Below are positions 44,453 through 53,655 of a DNA stretch of 58,727 nt, piece after piece. The DNA comes from Clostridia bacterium (GTDB taxonomy: Bacteria; Bacillota; Clostridia; Oscillospirales; CAG-272). The translations under genes were made by a program, and so were the position numbers. The stretch spans positions 1 to 58,727 of the forward strand of contig JAFTLQ010000005.1 of the NCBI GenBank assembly GCA_017455905.1, given 5' to 3'. A model generated the notes under the pieces. The model was given only the letters and a program-made list of their open reading frames with translations. It searched no databases and was not told the origin of the DNA. The first letter of the stretch is position 1. Every line of letters starts with the position of its first letter.

Positions 44453-46366
44453 TTGGAGCCACTAAGCATCTATACGAACGATCTATGCGCCGGCATCGGT
44501 GACATTTTATTTTGTCACGGACAAACGCGCAATCGCACCTGTGCCTTTGATGTCCAAACGCGTGCGTCAGCCTGCTTGTATATACCGCGTCAGTTGGGCG
44601 CGACACAGGTGCTTTTTGAATGCTTCACTGAAGCAGCAGACAAAATGGTACGCCGCCTGACGGGCGAATGGGACGATCTGTATAAGGATATGGACGTCTA
44701 TACCGTCGACCTGTCCGATATGCGCGTTGGCCTGTATTTTGCCCGCGTCACAGTCATAACGCCTCTCGGCCGACGGATAGGCGTGCTGCAGAATCGCGCA
44801 TTGGTATTTACCAAAAACGTCGACGCAGCACCGAATATTCAGTTGTCCTTTTCGGATTTTGCCTATGACGCGCCAAAGCCGATGTACGGCGGCATCATTT
44901 ATCACATTTTTGTCGATCGCTTTGCCAAGGGCGGAGACGTACCGCTAAGGGATGGCGCGATCCTCAATCCCGATTGGGATCACGGTATACCGCAGTTTGC
45001 CCCGTATAACGGTGCACCGTTAAAAAATAATATGTTTTTCGGCGGAACGCTTTGGGGAATCAAGGACAAGCTTCCCTATATTGCGAGCCTCGGCGTCAGC
45101 ACGCTGTATCTCAGCCCGATCTTTGATAGCCCCTCCAACCACAAGTATGACACGGCCGATTACATGACCGTCGATCCCATGTTTGGTGGGGAGGAGGCGC
45201 TTCGCGCCTTGATCCGGGAAGGGAAGCGATACGGCATCGGTATTATCCTTGACGGTGTCTTCAATCACACAGGTGCTGACAGTCTCTATTTTAATAAGTT
45301 TGGTCGATACGCCACCCTTGGTGCGTGTCAGTCCAAGGACTCGCCCTTTTACGCGTGGTACGATTTTCAATCCTATCCCGATCGCTACACCTGCTGGTGG
45401 GGCATTGATATCCTTCCTCGTATTCACCCCGACGTCCCCTCCTGCGGTGATTTCTTCACCAAACGCGACGGTGTCATTCGTCATTATGCCCGCATGGGCA
45501 TTCAGGGCATGCGTTTGGACGTGGCCGACGAGCTGTCCGACCCCTTCCTTGGTAAGATAAAAGCGGCGCTGAACGAAGAAGTAAACGACGCCGTTTTATA
45601 CGGCGAGGTGTGGGAGGACGCGTCCAACAAGATCGCTTACAGCACGAGAAAAAAATATTTTCTCGGTAAAGAGCTTGACGGCGTCATGAACTATCCCGTA
45701 CGCGAGGGTCTCATCGACTATTTCCTGAGCGGCGATACAGGCAAGCTCGCCTACGCGCTGCGGGAGGTGACCGAGCACGCGCCTTCTCGCATTCTCCATG
45801 CGCAAATGAACCTGCTTGGCACACACGACACCGAGCGTATCCTGACGATCCTCGGCGGCGAGCCGAAGGGCGATCGCACGAACGCCGAGCTTTCGCGCGC
45901 TACAATGACGGAGCGGGAAAAGGCCATTGGTCGGACACGCCTGAAGATGGCCTATACCGCACTGGCAACCCTTCCGGGTGTCCCTGCCATCTTTTACGGA
46001 GATGAGGTGGGCATGCAGGGCTATCACGATCCCTTCAACCGCCGTCCGTTCCCTTGGGGACGCGAGGACGCGGAGCTGCTTCGTCACTATAAGAAGATCG
46101 GACGTATCCGTCGCGCCCATGAGGTCTACAAGGAAGGCGGCTTTCGCTTGTTATCCTTGACACAGGATACGCTTATATTTGCCCGTTATAACGAAGTCGA
46201 GGTATACGTAACCGTCATCAACCGCACGGATGGCAAGCAGGAATATACCTTTACTTCGCCGACGGTCAATCTTATCAACGGTCGAAGCGGGCAAACTCTG
46301 TACGTCGGCGCGCGAAGCGGTGCGATCTTCCGCACGACGCTTGGTACCCGCATGACGCTCGTGTGA
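44453..46366 (+). CDS. GH13 alpha-glucanase, neopullulanase/maltogenic amylase-like
   Basis: The 637-residue protein has an N-terminal beta domain (about 1-140) and then a GH13 barrel. Catalytic residues are Asp in GMRLDVADEL, Glu in VLYGEVWEDA and the His-Asp of LLGTHDTERIL. The entry motif YHIFVDRFAKGG is present. There is no signal peptide, so it acts in the cytoplasm, probably on glycogen or imported maltodextrin. The start appears to be TTG at 44453. No ATG or GTG fits the frame nearby, and the nearest AAAGGA is too far upstream, so translation start is the weak point. Confidence 0.9.
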   Translation: MEPLSIYTNDLCAGIGDILFCHGQTRNRTCAFDVQTRASACLYIPRQLGATQVLFECFTEAADKMVRRLTGEWDDLYKDMDVYTVDLSDMRVGLYFARVTVITPLGRRIGVLQNRALVFTKNVDAAPNIQLSFSDFAYDAPKPMYGGIIYHIFVDRFAKGGDVPLRDGAILNPDWDHGIPQFAPYNGAPLKNNMFFGGTLWGIKDKLPYIASLGVSTLYLSPIFDSPSNHKYDTADYMTVDPMFGGEEALRALIREGKRYGIGIILDGVFNHTGADSLYFNKFGRYATLGACQSKDSPFYAWYDFQSYPDRYTCWWGIDILPRIHPDVPSCGDFFTKRDGVIRHYARMGIQGMRLDVADELSDPFLGKIKAALNEEVNDAVLYGEVWEDASNKIAYSTRKKYFLGKELDGVMNYPVREGLIDYFLSGDTGKLAYALREVTEHAPSRILHAQMNLLGTHDTERILTILGGEPKGDRTNAELSRATMTEREKAIGRTRLKMAYTALATLPGVPAIFYGDEVGMQGYHDPFNRRPFPWGREDAELLRHYKKIGRIRRAHEVYKEGGFRLLSLTQDTLIFARYNEVEVYVTVINRTDGKQEYTFTSPTVNLINGRSGQTLYVGARSGAIFRTTLGTRMTLV

Positions 46367-46380
46367 GGTGGTCTTCAATA

Positions 46381-46422
46381 AAAAAGCCTTGGTCTTGCAT
46401 TATACAAGACCAAGGCTTTTTT
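46381..46422. terminator. Bidirectional intrinsic terminator
   Basis: A perfect 17-bp stem (46381-46397 with 46405-46421) with A and T runs at its ends. It ends the glg operon on plus and the class V PLP gene on minus, whose stop codon overlaps it. Confidence 0.95.
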
Positions 46423-47545
46423 ATTGGGAAAGAATATGATGCATGGCACGCAAAAACAGAAGAACATCCTCGTCCGTGGTGGTATGAGATGCACTCAGGC
46501 GCACCGTTCCGCTGTCCTGCGTACCGAAGGTCTTGTGAGCCAGCGGAGCACAGTGAAGTCCGGCACGCGTACAGATCGAATATCGATCCAGCTCGCGTGC
46601 AAGCTCCTCGGGCGAGTAGCGTTCGCTGACAAACGACACGATGCCGTGTCCAACCGAGCCGACGATGTGTATGCCGTCCATAGCTGACAGCTCACGTTGC
46701 AGCTGCTCGGTTATCTGATCTGTTTTCTGCCTTATATTATTTAGCCCAATTCCCGTAATATAGGATATTCCGGCAGTTAAAGAGGCAATCGACGGGACGG
46801 GAAGCGTGCCTGCCTCCAGACGCTCAGGCAGGCGCTGCGGCATGCCCGTTTCCCGACTTTCGCTGCCGCTTCCGCCCTCAATCAGCGTATAGGGCGGTGT
46901 ATCCTCATATACAGCGAAGCCACAGCCCATCGCGCCAAAGAGCCCCTTGTGCCCGGGAGCACACAGGACGTCAACGGGATCCTCCGATAAAGACACCGGT
47001 GCGTGACCGAGCAGCTGAGAAGCATCCGCTACGGTATACAGACCGTATTCGCGACGTATCCTTGACAAAACAGACAGAGGAATCTCGCGTCCCGTAACGT
47101 TGGAGGCGAGCGTGCTTACCAGCATGCGCGTATCCGCACGGATGGCGTGACAAATATTGCTGTATATATCACCTTCGGTGGAAAATACGCTGTATTCGAC
47201 GCCGAGCTGCTCGACCAGCGCGTGCACGGGACGAAGCACCGCGTTGTGCTCTATATCCGACAAAAGAATATGGCAAGGGGATCGAATGGCCGTTTTGATG
47301 GCCGTATTGAGCGCATAGGTTGCATTCATCGTAAAGACGACCTGCTCGGGGCGACGTATGCCGAGTAGCTCGGCTACCGCCTCGCGTGCCTGAAATACGA
47401 CGTCGGCCGCCCCCATAGAAAGCGTGTGCGCACTTCTGCCTGGATTCCCTCCAAAGCGTACGATCGCCTCGCGCATGGCCTTGTGAACGCTTGGCGGCTT
47501 TGGCCAGGACGTGGCGGCGTGGTCAAGATAGACCGTAGCTCTCAT
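46421..47545 (-). CDS. Class V PLP-dependent aminotransferase, cysteine desulfurase-like (EF2568 type)
   Basis: The 374-residue enzyme begins RATVYLDHAATSWPKP. The cofactor Lys is in CAPGHKGLFGAMG, and the sulfur-accepting Cys is in CTRAGLHCAPLAHKT. This is the subgroup of cysteine desulfurase homologues that travels with selenium-dependent molybdenum hydroxylase or selenium-transfer genes. The ATG at 47545 overlaps the stop of the DUF3343 gene (ATGA). The frame is open 32 codons further, but inside that gene. The reaction is probably removal of S or Se from cysteine/selenocysteine, though this is not proven. Confidence 0.9.
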   Translation of the reverse strand: MRATVYLDHAATSWPKPPSVHKAMREAIVRFGGNPGRSAHTLSMGAADVVFQAREAVAELLGIRRPEQVVFTMNATYALNTAIKTAIRSPCHILLSDIEHNAVLRPVHALVEQLGVEYSVFSTEGDIYSNICHAIRADTRMLVSTLASNVTGREIPLSVLSRIRREYGLYTVADASQLLGHAPVSLSEDPVDVLCAPGHKGLFGAMGCGFAVYEDTPPYTLIEGGSGSESRETGMPQRLPERLEAGTLPVPSIASLTAGISYITGIGLNNIRQKTDQITEQLQRELSAMDGIHIVGSVGHGIVSFVSERYSPEELARELDRYSICTRAGLHCAPLAHKTFGTQDSGTVRLSASHTTTDEDVLLFLRAMHHILSQ

Positions 47546-47763
47546 AAAAACGGGTACCGTTCGTAGGGGATCTGCTGCTGTTGCAGCTCCTTTACCGCAC
47601 GGAACACATCCCGTGTCGCCAGCTCGATCCCGTGCGTACACCCCTTGGCCGTCTTATTTGTATCCAGCTTGACGGTTTTTGCCTGTATACCGATGCGACG
47701 GAGGATTCGCACGGCCTTCATGGCATAGGTGACCGACCCAACGGAAAGGACAGTCGTTTGCAT
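47542..47763 (-). CDS. DUF3343 protein, putative Se/S carrier
   Basis: The 73-residue protein matches the small DUF3343 family: an alpha-beta start (TVLSVGSVTYAMKAVRILRR), then KGCTHGIEL with the single conserved Cys, and a helical end. The family is annotated as a putative selenium/sulfur carrier, the Cys being the likely carrier site. It is translationally coupled to the class V enzyme, fitting donor and acceptor roles. RBS is AAAGGAGG. No selD was found in the window. Confidence 0.85.
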   Translation of the reverse strand: MQTTVLSVGSVTYAMKAVRILRRIGIQAKTVKLDTNKTAKGCTHGIELATRDVFRAVKELQQQQIPYERYPFL

Positions 47764-47864
47764 CGGAGAAGGCCTCCTTTCATACGTTTTGCGTAGGACT
47801 TCCTTAACAGTGTATGACGCAGACGAAAAAATGCCATTTTATCCATGTATTTTAAGAAACATAC

Positions 47865-47893
47865 TTGTCTTTTTCCAAAATATATGGTATACT
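47865..47893 (+). promoter_or_regulatory. Sigma-A promoter of glnS
   Basis: TTGTCT (47865-47870), 17-bp spacer, TATACT (47888-47893). No T-box leader is present. Confidence 0.75.
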
Positions 47894-47934
47894 AATATGA
47901 AAAAAAGCGATCTCCAAAAAGGAAAGAAAGCACC

Positions 47935-49590
47935 ATGGAAGAGTTAAAGAGCAATTTTATTCACGACATCATCGACGAGGATCTGCGCCGCGATCCCGAT
48001 CTGAAGATCCATACCCGTTTTCCGCCCGAGCCGAACGGATATCTGCACATCGGATCGGCTAAGGCGATCTGGATCAACGCTATGACGGCCAAGAAATACG
48101 GCGGTCTGTTCAATCTTCGGTATGACGATACTAACCCCTCAAAGGAGGATACTGAGTACGTCGAAAGCATTTATGAGGATCTGCGTTGGCTCGGCTGCGA
48201 GCCGACGGGCGGTATTTTTTACGGCTCTGACTATTTCGGTAAGTGCTACGAATATGCCGTAAAGCTCATAAAGGAAGGGAAGGCGTACGTCTGTGATCTC
48301 AATGCGGACGAAATGCGCGCCTACCGCGGCACGCTGACCGAGCCCGGCAAGAACAGCCCGTACCGCGACCGAACGGTTGAGGAGAACCTTGATCTGTTTG
48401 AGCGTATGAAAAACGGAGAATTTCCCGACGGTGCAAAGACCCTGCGCGCCAAGATCGATATGGCATCGCCCAATATGAACCTGCGCGATCCTGCGATCTA
48501 TCGCATCGTGCACACCGATCACCACCGTCAAGGCAACAAATGGTGCATATACCCTCTGTACGACTTCGCGCATCCCATTCAGGATGCCTTGGAGGGGATC
48601 ACCCACTCGCTTTGCTCCATTGAATTTGAAAATCATCGACCCCTCTACGATTGGGTCATTGAAAACGTCGGCTTTGAAAAGCGTCCGCATCAGTGGGAAT
48701 TTGCCCGTCTGAACGTCACGCACACCGTCATGTCCAAGCGCTACCTGCGTCAGCTTGTTGAAAATAAGCTGGTCGACGGCTGGGATGACCCCCGCATGCC
48801 CACGCTGTGCGGCCTGCGCCGCCGTGGCTACACGCCTGCGTCCATTTTTGATTTTGTATCCCGCGCCGGTGTCGCAAAGGCGTATTCCGTCGTCGATTAT
48901 GAGCTGCTGGAGCATTGCATCCGTGAAGAGCTCAACGATACCGCACCGCGCCGTATTGCCGTCCTTCATCCGATCAAGGTCGTCATCACCAACTATCCTG
49001 AGGACAAGGTCGAATATTTCGAGGTCGCCAACAACCCGAATCACCCCGAATGCGGCACGCGCCAGCTTCCGTTTACGCGTGAGCTTTATATCGATGAGAG
49101 CGACTTTGCCGAGGTTCCTCCGCCGAAGTTCTTCCGCATGAAGCCCGATGGCGAGGTTCGCCTGATGGGTGCGTATATCGTCAAATGCAACGAGATCGTT
49201 AAGGATGACGATGGCCGCATCGTCGAGATCCGCTGCACCGCCGATCTTGAAACGGGTAACGGCATGCCGACGGACGGTCGTAAGGTGAAGGGAACCATTC
49301 ATTGGCTGTCCTCACGCCATGCATGCGATACGACGGTTAAGCTCTACGACTTCCTCTTTGATATTGAAAACGTTTCGGATATTCCCGAAGGAAAAACCTT
49401 CGACGATTATCTCAACCTCGCCTCCGAGCAGACCGTGGAGCACGCAAAGATCGAGCCGTCGCTCGCGGATGCTGAGCCGTCGGAGCGCTTCCAGTTCGTC
49501 CGTTGCGGATACTTTGTTAAGGATACCAAGCACGACAACGTCTTTAACCGTATCGTGGGTCTGAAGGACAGCTTTCCCAAGGTGAAATGA
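47935..49590 (+). CDS. glnS: Glutamine--tRNA ligase
   Basis: The 551-residue class I synthetase has the HIGH motif in PPEPNGYLHIGSAKAI and the KMSKS motif as VMSKRYLRQL. The GlnRS-type C-terminal beta-barrel anticodon domain follows (PLHP-like core, then RMKPDGEVRLM). Many Firmicutes lack GlnRS and make Gln-tRNA through GatCAB, so its presence marks lineages that took up the enzyme. It overlaps comF by 4 nt (ATGA). Confidence 0.96.
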   Translation: MEELKSNFIHDIIDEDLRRDPDLKIHTRFPPEPNGYLHIGSAKAIWINAMTAKKYGGLFNLRYDDTNPSKEDTEYVESIYEDLRWLGCEPTGGIFYGSDYFGKCYEYAVKLIKEGKAYVCDLNADEMRAYRGTLTEPGKNSPYRDRTVEENLDLFERMKNGEFPDGAKTLRAKIDMASPNMNLRDPAIYRIVHTDHHRQGNKWCIYPLYDFAHPIQDALEGITHSLCSIEFENHRPLYDWVIENVGFEKRPHQWEFARLNVTHTVMSKRYLRQLVENKLVDGWDDPRMPTLCGLRRRGYTPASIFDFVSRAGVAKAYSVVDYELLEHCIREELNDTAPRRIAVLHPIKVVITNYPEDKVEYFEVANNPNHPECGTRQLPFTRELYIDESDFAEVPPPKFFRMKPDGEVRLMGAYIVKCNEIVKDDDGRIVEIRCTADLETGNGMPTDGRKVKGTIHWLSSRHACDTTVKLYDFLFDIENVSDIPEGKTFDDYLNLASEQTVEHAKIEPSLADAEPSERFQFVRCGYFVKDTKHDNVFNRIVGLKDSFPKVK

Positions 49591-50318
49591 CGCTACGCGA
49601 TCTATGGCAAAAGGGACTGTTCTATGTAACCGTCCCGACTTGCGTTTGCTGCGGCGATGCGCTGCGTGAGGACGACCGTGCCTTGTGCAGCGATTGCCGG
49701 CGGTCATACGAAAACATGAAGGCGCGTGATTGTGCACGCTGTTTTCGTCCGATCCATCGGTGCACCTGCTCCTGCGACGTGCTGGATTGCCATTTCGTTC
49801 ACCGCCTTATCAAGGTCACGCGGTACATCAAGCGGGATGCGGATATTCCGTCAAACGCCTTGGTCTATTCGCTGAAGAAGGACAATCGCCTGGATGTTGA
49901 GTGTTTTATAGCAGACGAGATCTTTCAGTCCTTGTCTGCGTTGGACGAACATCCGCAGGATGCCGTCTTCACGCATGTGCCGCGCCGCTCATCGGCCGTG
50001 CGACATTTCGGGTACGACCATGCCCGGCGGCTTTCCCTGGCGCTTGCCCGCTTGTCGGGTGCCGAGCATACGACCTTCTTTCGCTCAAAGGCCAAGCACG
50101 CACAAAAGGAAATGCATGGGACTGACCGTCTGCAAAACGCACAGATCGCCCTGCGTCACCGATACCGTCACACAGATCTGCGCGGAAAGCGTGTGTATCT
50201 CGTGGATGACATCGTAACGACGGGCGCCTCCATGAGCTGTGCCGCGATGGCCCTGCATGCTATGGGAGCCAAGGAGATCATCGGCGTCTGCTTTTCGATC
50301 GCGTATCTGGATTCATAG
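49587..50318 (+). CDS. comF: ComF family phosphoribosyltransferase-like protein
   Basis: The 243-residue protein has an N-terminal Cys-rich zinc-binding part (CVCCG, CSDC, CARC, CTC; about residues 14-65) and a C-terminal PRTase fold with VYLVDDIVTTGASM as the PRPP loop. ComF proteins take part in transformation in competent species. Whether this organism is competent is unknown. It is translationally coupled to glnS. Confidence 0.92.
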   Translation: MTLRDLWQKGLFYVTVPTCVCCGDALREDDRALCSDCRRSYENMKARDCARCFRPIHRCTCSCDVLDCHFVHRLIKVTRYIKRDADIPSNALVYSLKKDNRLDVECFIADEIFQSLSALDEHPQDAVFTHVPRRSSAVRHFGYDHARRLSLALARLSGAEHTTFFRSKAKHAQKEMHGTDRLQNAQIALRHRYRHTDLRGKRVYLVDDIVTTGASMSCAAMALHAMGAKEIIGVCFSIAYLDS

Positions 50319-50368
50319 AAAATGCATGTAAAAAGAATGTATTTGACAGTTTGAGGAGGATTGCTGCT

Positions 50369-51193
50369 ATGTCTGGTGCTTTTGAGTACAAATTTTATAA
50401 CGAAGGCTTTTTCGGTTACAGCACAGAGCAGGACTTTCGCTATTGGTCGCTTGCTCATTTTCTACCGATCATCTTGCTCGGTGTTGCCATTTTTTTAACC
50501 TTTAAGTACAAGGACAAGATCAGAAGCTTTAAGCACGAGGAAACTCTACGTTTTATACTCGGCGGACTTATGATTTTCAATGAAGCGTTCTATTATTGGC
50601 GTCTGTTGTACGTCGGAAACGGTGGCTCAGCCGATCCAAAGCAGCTCCTAACGTATCTGCCCTTACAGGTCTGTGAATGGACCGCATGGCTTGCCGCATT
50701 TATGCTAATGAAGAAAAGCCGTCACCTCTATGATATCTGCTTCTACGTAAGTCTGACACTCGGCTTGATTCCCTTATTTACCCCTGCCGTCATTATGCAG
50801 GCAGGCCCCGGCTACGCGCGCTACTATCAGTTCTGGATAGAGCATCTTGTTCCGATTTATGCCATATTCTATATGATGGCCGTACATAATTTCCGTGCAA
50901 GCTACAAGCGCGTGTATAAGCCTTTTGCGATGCTCGGCATCCTCGCTACGTTCGCCATTATTGCCAACACCAAGATCGAGAATGCAAACTTTATGTACCT
51001 TGCATCGGGCACAGATGGCGACTCGATCGCGAATCTTCTCCCCGAAAGCATTCCCGTGCGTATTCTGCTGTATCTGGGTATACTGATCGTTCTGTTTGCA
51101 CTCCTTTCTCTCCCCGAAATACTTTCGGAAATCAAAAAGAAGAGAAGCGCTAACACCAAGCAGATCGAGTGCACGGAAAAAACGCAAGAATAA
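50369..51193 (+). CDS. YwaF/TIGR02206-type integral membrane protein
   Basis: The 274-residue protein has about seven membrane helices, with an N-terminal aromatic segment and a charged C-terminal tail. WRLLYVGNG and LPLQVCEWTAW in the middle fit the YwaF/TMEM164-like family, whose function in bacteria is not known. The ATG at 50369 has AGGAGG 9 nt upstream; a TTG six codons earlier overlaps it. It ends before a terminator shared with the ribosomal protein operon. Confidence 0.85.
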   Translation: MSGAFEYKFYNEGFFGYSTEQDFRYWSLAHFLPIILLGVAIFLTFKYKDKIRSFKHEETLRFILGGLMIFNEAFYYWRLLYVGNGGSADPKQLLTYLPLQVCEWTAWLAAFMLMKKSRHLYDICFYVSLTLGLIPLFTPAVIMQAGPGYARYYQFWIEHLVPIYAIFYMMAVHNFRASYKRVYKPFAMLGILATFAIIANTKIENANFMYLASGTDGDSIANLLPESIPVRILLYLGILIVLFALLSLPEILSEIKKKRSANTKQIECTEKTQE

Positions 51194-51264
51194 AAAACGG
51201 GCGTATTTGATATGTCATATGACCAAAAGGCCCTATAGCGAAACGAAAGAAGAGAGACCTCTTC

Positions 51265-51316
51265 TAAAAAAACAAGCGCCCTCTGTCAAGTAGACAGAGG
51301 GCGCTTGTTTTGGTTT
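51265..51316. terminator. Strong terminator between the YwaF-like gene and rplA
   Basis: A perfect 16-bp stem (51272-51287 with 51293-51308), with a T7 tail on the minus strand (51266-51271 region) and a weaker one on plus. It ends rpmG-secE-nusG-rplK-rplA. Confidence 0.95.
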
Positions 51317-51347
51317 CTTTTTAGTAAAGAGCAGGGAGACTTCAAAA

Positions 51348-52043
51348 TCAGCTAAGCTTTGCGTAGTTGATCTTAATGCCGGGGCCCATCGTCGTAGCTA
51401 CGACGCAGCTCTTAATGTACTGGCCCTTAGCAGCTGCGGGCTTTGCCTTGATAACGGCGCCAACGAGCGTGTTGAAGTTCTCGGTCAGCTTTTCCGTACC
51501 GAAGGAAACCTTGCCAAGAGGGCAGTGAATGATATTGGTCTTGTCCAGACGGTATTCGATCTTACCGGCCTTTGCCTCGACAACAGCCTTAGCAACGTCG
51601 GGAGTAACGGTACCGGCCTTGGGGTTAGGCATCAAGCCCTTAGGACCAAGGACCTTACCGAGACGACCGATAACACCCATCATGTCAGGGGATGCGATGA
51701 CGACGTCAAAATCGAACCAGTTTTCTGCGGTGATCTTCTGAACCATATCCTCAGCACCGACGTAGTCAGCACCTGCGGCACGGGCAGCGTCTGCCTTGTC
51801 GCCACGGGCGAAAACAAGGGTACGAACGGTCTTACCGGTACCGTTGGGAAGAACGATCGCGCCTCTGACCTGCTGGTCAGCGTGGCGGGAGTCAACGCCC
51901 AAGCGGATGTGGATCTCGACGGTCTCGTCGAACTTTGCCTTTGCGGTCTGGCAAAGGAGTGCGATCGCTTCGTCAACGTCGTAAAGCTTCGACTTCTCGA
52001 CGAGAGCGGCGCTTTCGTTATATTTCTTACCGAATTTAGCCAT
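51348..52043 (-). CDS. rplA: 50S ribosomal protein L1
   Basis: The 231-residue ribosomal protein has the L1 signature [18 protein letters not shown]. It forms the mobile L1 stalk and in many bacteria represses its own operon by binding the mRNA. It starts 16 nt downstream of rplK. In most genomes rplJ and rplL follow; here a strong terminator and an unrelated plus-strand gene follow instead. Confidence 0.99.
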   Translation of the reverse strand: MAKFGKKYNESAALVEKSKLYDVDEAIALLCQTAKAKFDETVEIHIRLGVDSRHADQQVRGAIVLPNGTGKTVRTLVFARGDKADAARAAGADYVGAEDMVQKITAENWFDFDVVIASPDMMGVIGRLGKVLGPKGLMPNPKAGTVTPDVAKAVVEAKAGKIEYRLDKTNIIHCPLGKVSFGTEKLTENFNTLVGAVIKAKPAAAKGQYIKSCVVATTMGPGIKINYAKLS

Positions 52044-52059
52044 TGTATTCTACCTCCTC

Positions 52060-52485
52060 TTACTCTTCGACGGTAATGCCCATGCTGCGAGCCGTGCCGG
52101 CCACCATGCTCATGGCAGCTTCAACGGTAGCGGCGTTGAGGTCGGGCATCTTGGTTTCAGCGATCTTGCGGAGCTGTTCCTTGGAGAGCTGAGCAACCTT
52201 CGTCTTGTTGGGGGCGGCAGAAGCCGTTTCGATACCGCAAGCCTTCTTGATCAGAACGGCTGCGGGAGGCGTCTTGGTAATGAAGGTGAAGGAACGGTCA
52301 GCGTAAACCGTGATAACAACGGGAATGACAAGACCGATATCGTTCTTGGTTCTCTCGTTGAATTCCTTCGTGAAGTTAGGGATGGAAACGCCGTACTGAC
52401 CGAGAGCAGGGCCAACGGGCGGCTGGGGAGTAGCTTTTCCGGCGGGAAGCTGTAACTTAATGTAACCGGTAATTTTCTTTGCCAT
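52060..52485 (-). CDS. rplK: 50S ribosomal protein L11
   Basis: The 141-residue protein starts [18 protein letters not shown] and has [12 protein letters not shown], the L11 hallmark; it builds the GTPase-associated centre with 23S rRNA. The ATG at 52485 has a GAGGTG ribosome site on the minus strand. Upstream in-frame codons lie in the gap to nusG and are not coding. Confidence 0.99.
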   Translation of the reverse strand: MAKKITGYIKLQLPAGKATPQPPVGPALGQYGVSIPNFTKEFNERTKNDIGLVIPVVITVYADRSFTFITKTPPAAVLIKKACGIETASAAPNKTKVAQLSKEQLRKIAETKMPDLNAATVEAAMSMVAGTARSMGITVEE

Positions 52486-52589
52486 AATTATTACACCTCC
52501 GAATGTGGTAATGAAATCGGGAGAATTAAAAATTTTTCTCCCTCCCACGAATGCTTCATGGCGAAGCGACAAAAGGGAATTCCTTTGTC

Positions 52590-53132
52590 TTACTGTGCAA
52601 GACGGACATCCTTGGTATCAACCATGATAGGAATGTCTCGCCGTTCAGTGGAAGCAAGGAACACAAGCTGCTTCTTGTCCTCACTGATTTCCTGAAGTAT
52701 GCCCGAGTAGCCTGCGAAGACACCCGAAACCACTTCAACGCGATCGCCGACTTTCAAGCCGATATCGTCCGAGTGGATCTCCACGTTGAACATTTCGACT
52801 TCCTCTTCGGTCAGAGGAGTAGGTTCGGAACCGGGACCTACAAAGCCGGTAACGCCGGTGATGTTGCGGACCACGTGCCAGCTTTCGTCGGTCATGGTCA
52901 TCTTGATCAGAACGTAGCTGGGGAAGATCTTTGTTTCGATCTCCTTCGTTTCGCCCTTTTCATTGGTCTCAACCCTTGTTTCCACGGGGATCTTGACATC
53001 ATAGATCAAATGTCCGAGCCCGCGGTTTTCCACGATTTTCTCAATGTTGTCCTTGACTTTGTTTTCGTAACCAGTATATGTGTGTGCAACGTACCATCTG
53101 GGACCCTGGTTTTTCTCGTTGATGTTACTCAT
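52590..53132 (-). CDS. nusG: Transcription termination/antitermination protein NusG
   Basis: The 180-residue factor has an NGN domain ([20 protein letters not shown]) and a KOW domain ([16 protein letters not shown]). It binds RNA polymerase and links it to ribosomes or Rho. It sits between secE and rplK as in most bacteria. Confidence 0.98.
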   Translation of the reverse strand: MSNINEKNQGPRWYVAHTYTGYENKVKDNIEKIVENRGLGHLIYDVKIPVETRVETNEKGETKEIETKIFPSYVLIKMTMTDESWHVVRNITGVTGFVGPGSEPTPLTEEEVEMFNVEIHSDDIGLKVGDRVEVVSGVFAGYSGILQEISEDKKQLVFLASTERRDIPIMVDTKDVRLAQ

Positions 53133-53145
53133 ACAAAAGCCTCTC

Positions 53146-53481
53146 TTAGCCGAACAGGGATGCTATGGCATCGATGAGGAAAGAGAAGAGCATATCGATC
53201 AAACCGAGCGCAAGCGCCGTGGCACAAACGGCGACGACAACAAGCACCGTGCTCTTGATAAGCTCGTTCTTCGGGGTCCAGCGGACCTTCTTCATTTCAT
53301 TGAACGTATCTCTGCACAGCTTTTTTGTGCCATTCCAAAGACGAACGAAGATGTTAGGCTTCTTTTCCGTCTTGGCAACCTTTTCTTTCTTTGTCGAAAC
53401 GACCTCATCGTTCGCCGCGGTAGCTTCCACAGCGTTCGTATCGGTGGTCTCAGCGGAAAGATTCATGTTTTCTTCTGCCAT
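53146..53481 (-). CDS. secE: Preprotein translocase subunit SecE
   Basis: The 111-residue protein has an unusually long hydrophilic, Glu/Ala/Lys-rich N-terminus of about 45 residues and then the SecE core (NEMKKVRWTPKNELIKST) and one membrane helix (about 80-105). Core SecE is near 60-70 residues. It is part of the SecYEG channel. The ATG at 53481 has GAGAGGA upstream. Confidence 0.96.
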   Translation of the reverse strand: MAEENMNLSAETTDTNAVEATAANDEVVSTKKEKVAKTEKKPNIFVRLWNGTKKLCRDTFNEMKKVRWTPKNELIKSTVLVVVAVCATALALGLIDMLFSFLIDAIASLFG

Positions 53482-53501
53482 TTTACAAATCCTCTCCAAA
53501 A

Positions 53502-53651
53502 TTACTTGGTTTCTTTATGCAAGGTGTGCTTGCGGCAGAAACGGCAATACTTTTTCATTTCAAGTCTGTCGGGATCGTTCTTTTTGTTTTTCTCAGTGTC
53601 ATAATTTCTTTGCTTGCACTCAGGGCAGGCTAACGTAATTTTGACTCTCAT
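53502..53651 (-). CDS. rpmG: 50S ribosomal protein L33
   Basis: The 49-residue protein begins [17 protein letters not shown] and has the second Cys pair in [10 protein letters not shown], so it is the zinc-binding (C+) form. It is the first gene of the rpmG-secE-nusG-rplK-rplA unit. The ATG at 53651 has AGGAGGTG just upstream. Confidence 0.98.
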   Translation of the reverse strand: MRVKITLACPECKQRNYDTEKNKKNDPDRLEMKKYCRFCRKHTLHKETK

Positions 53652-53655
53652 ATCG

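Noticed and set aside
47764..47934. T-box leader before glnS
   Set aside because: The leader from the promoter to the ATG is about 35 nt, too short for a T-box, and no T-box core sequence is present.
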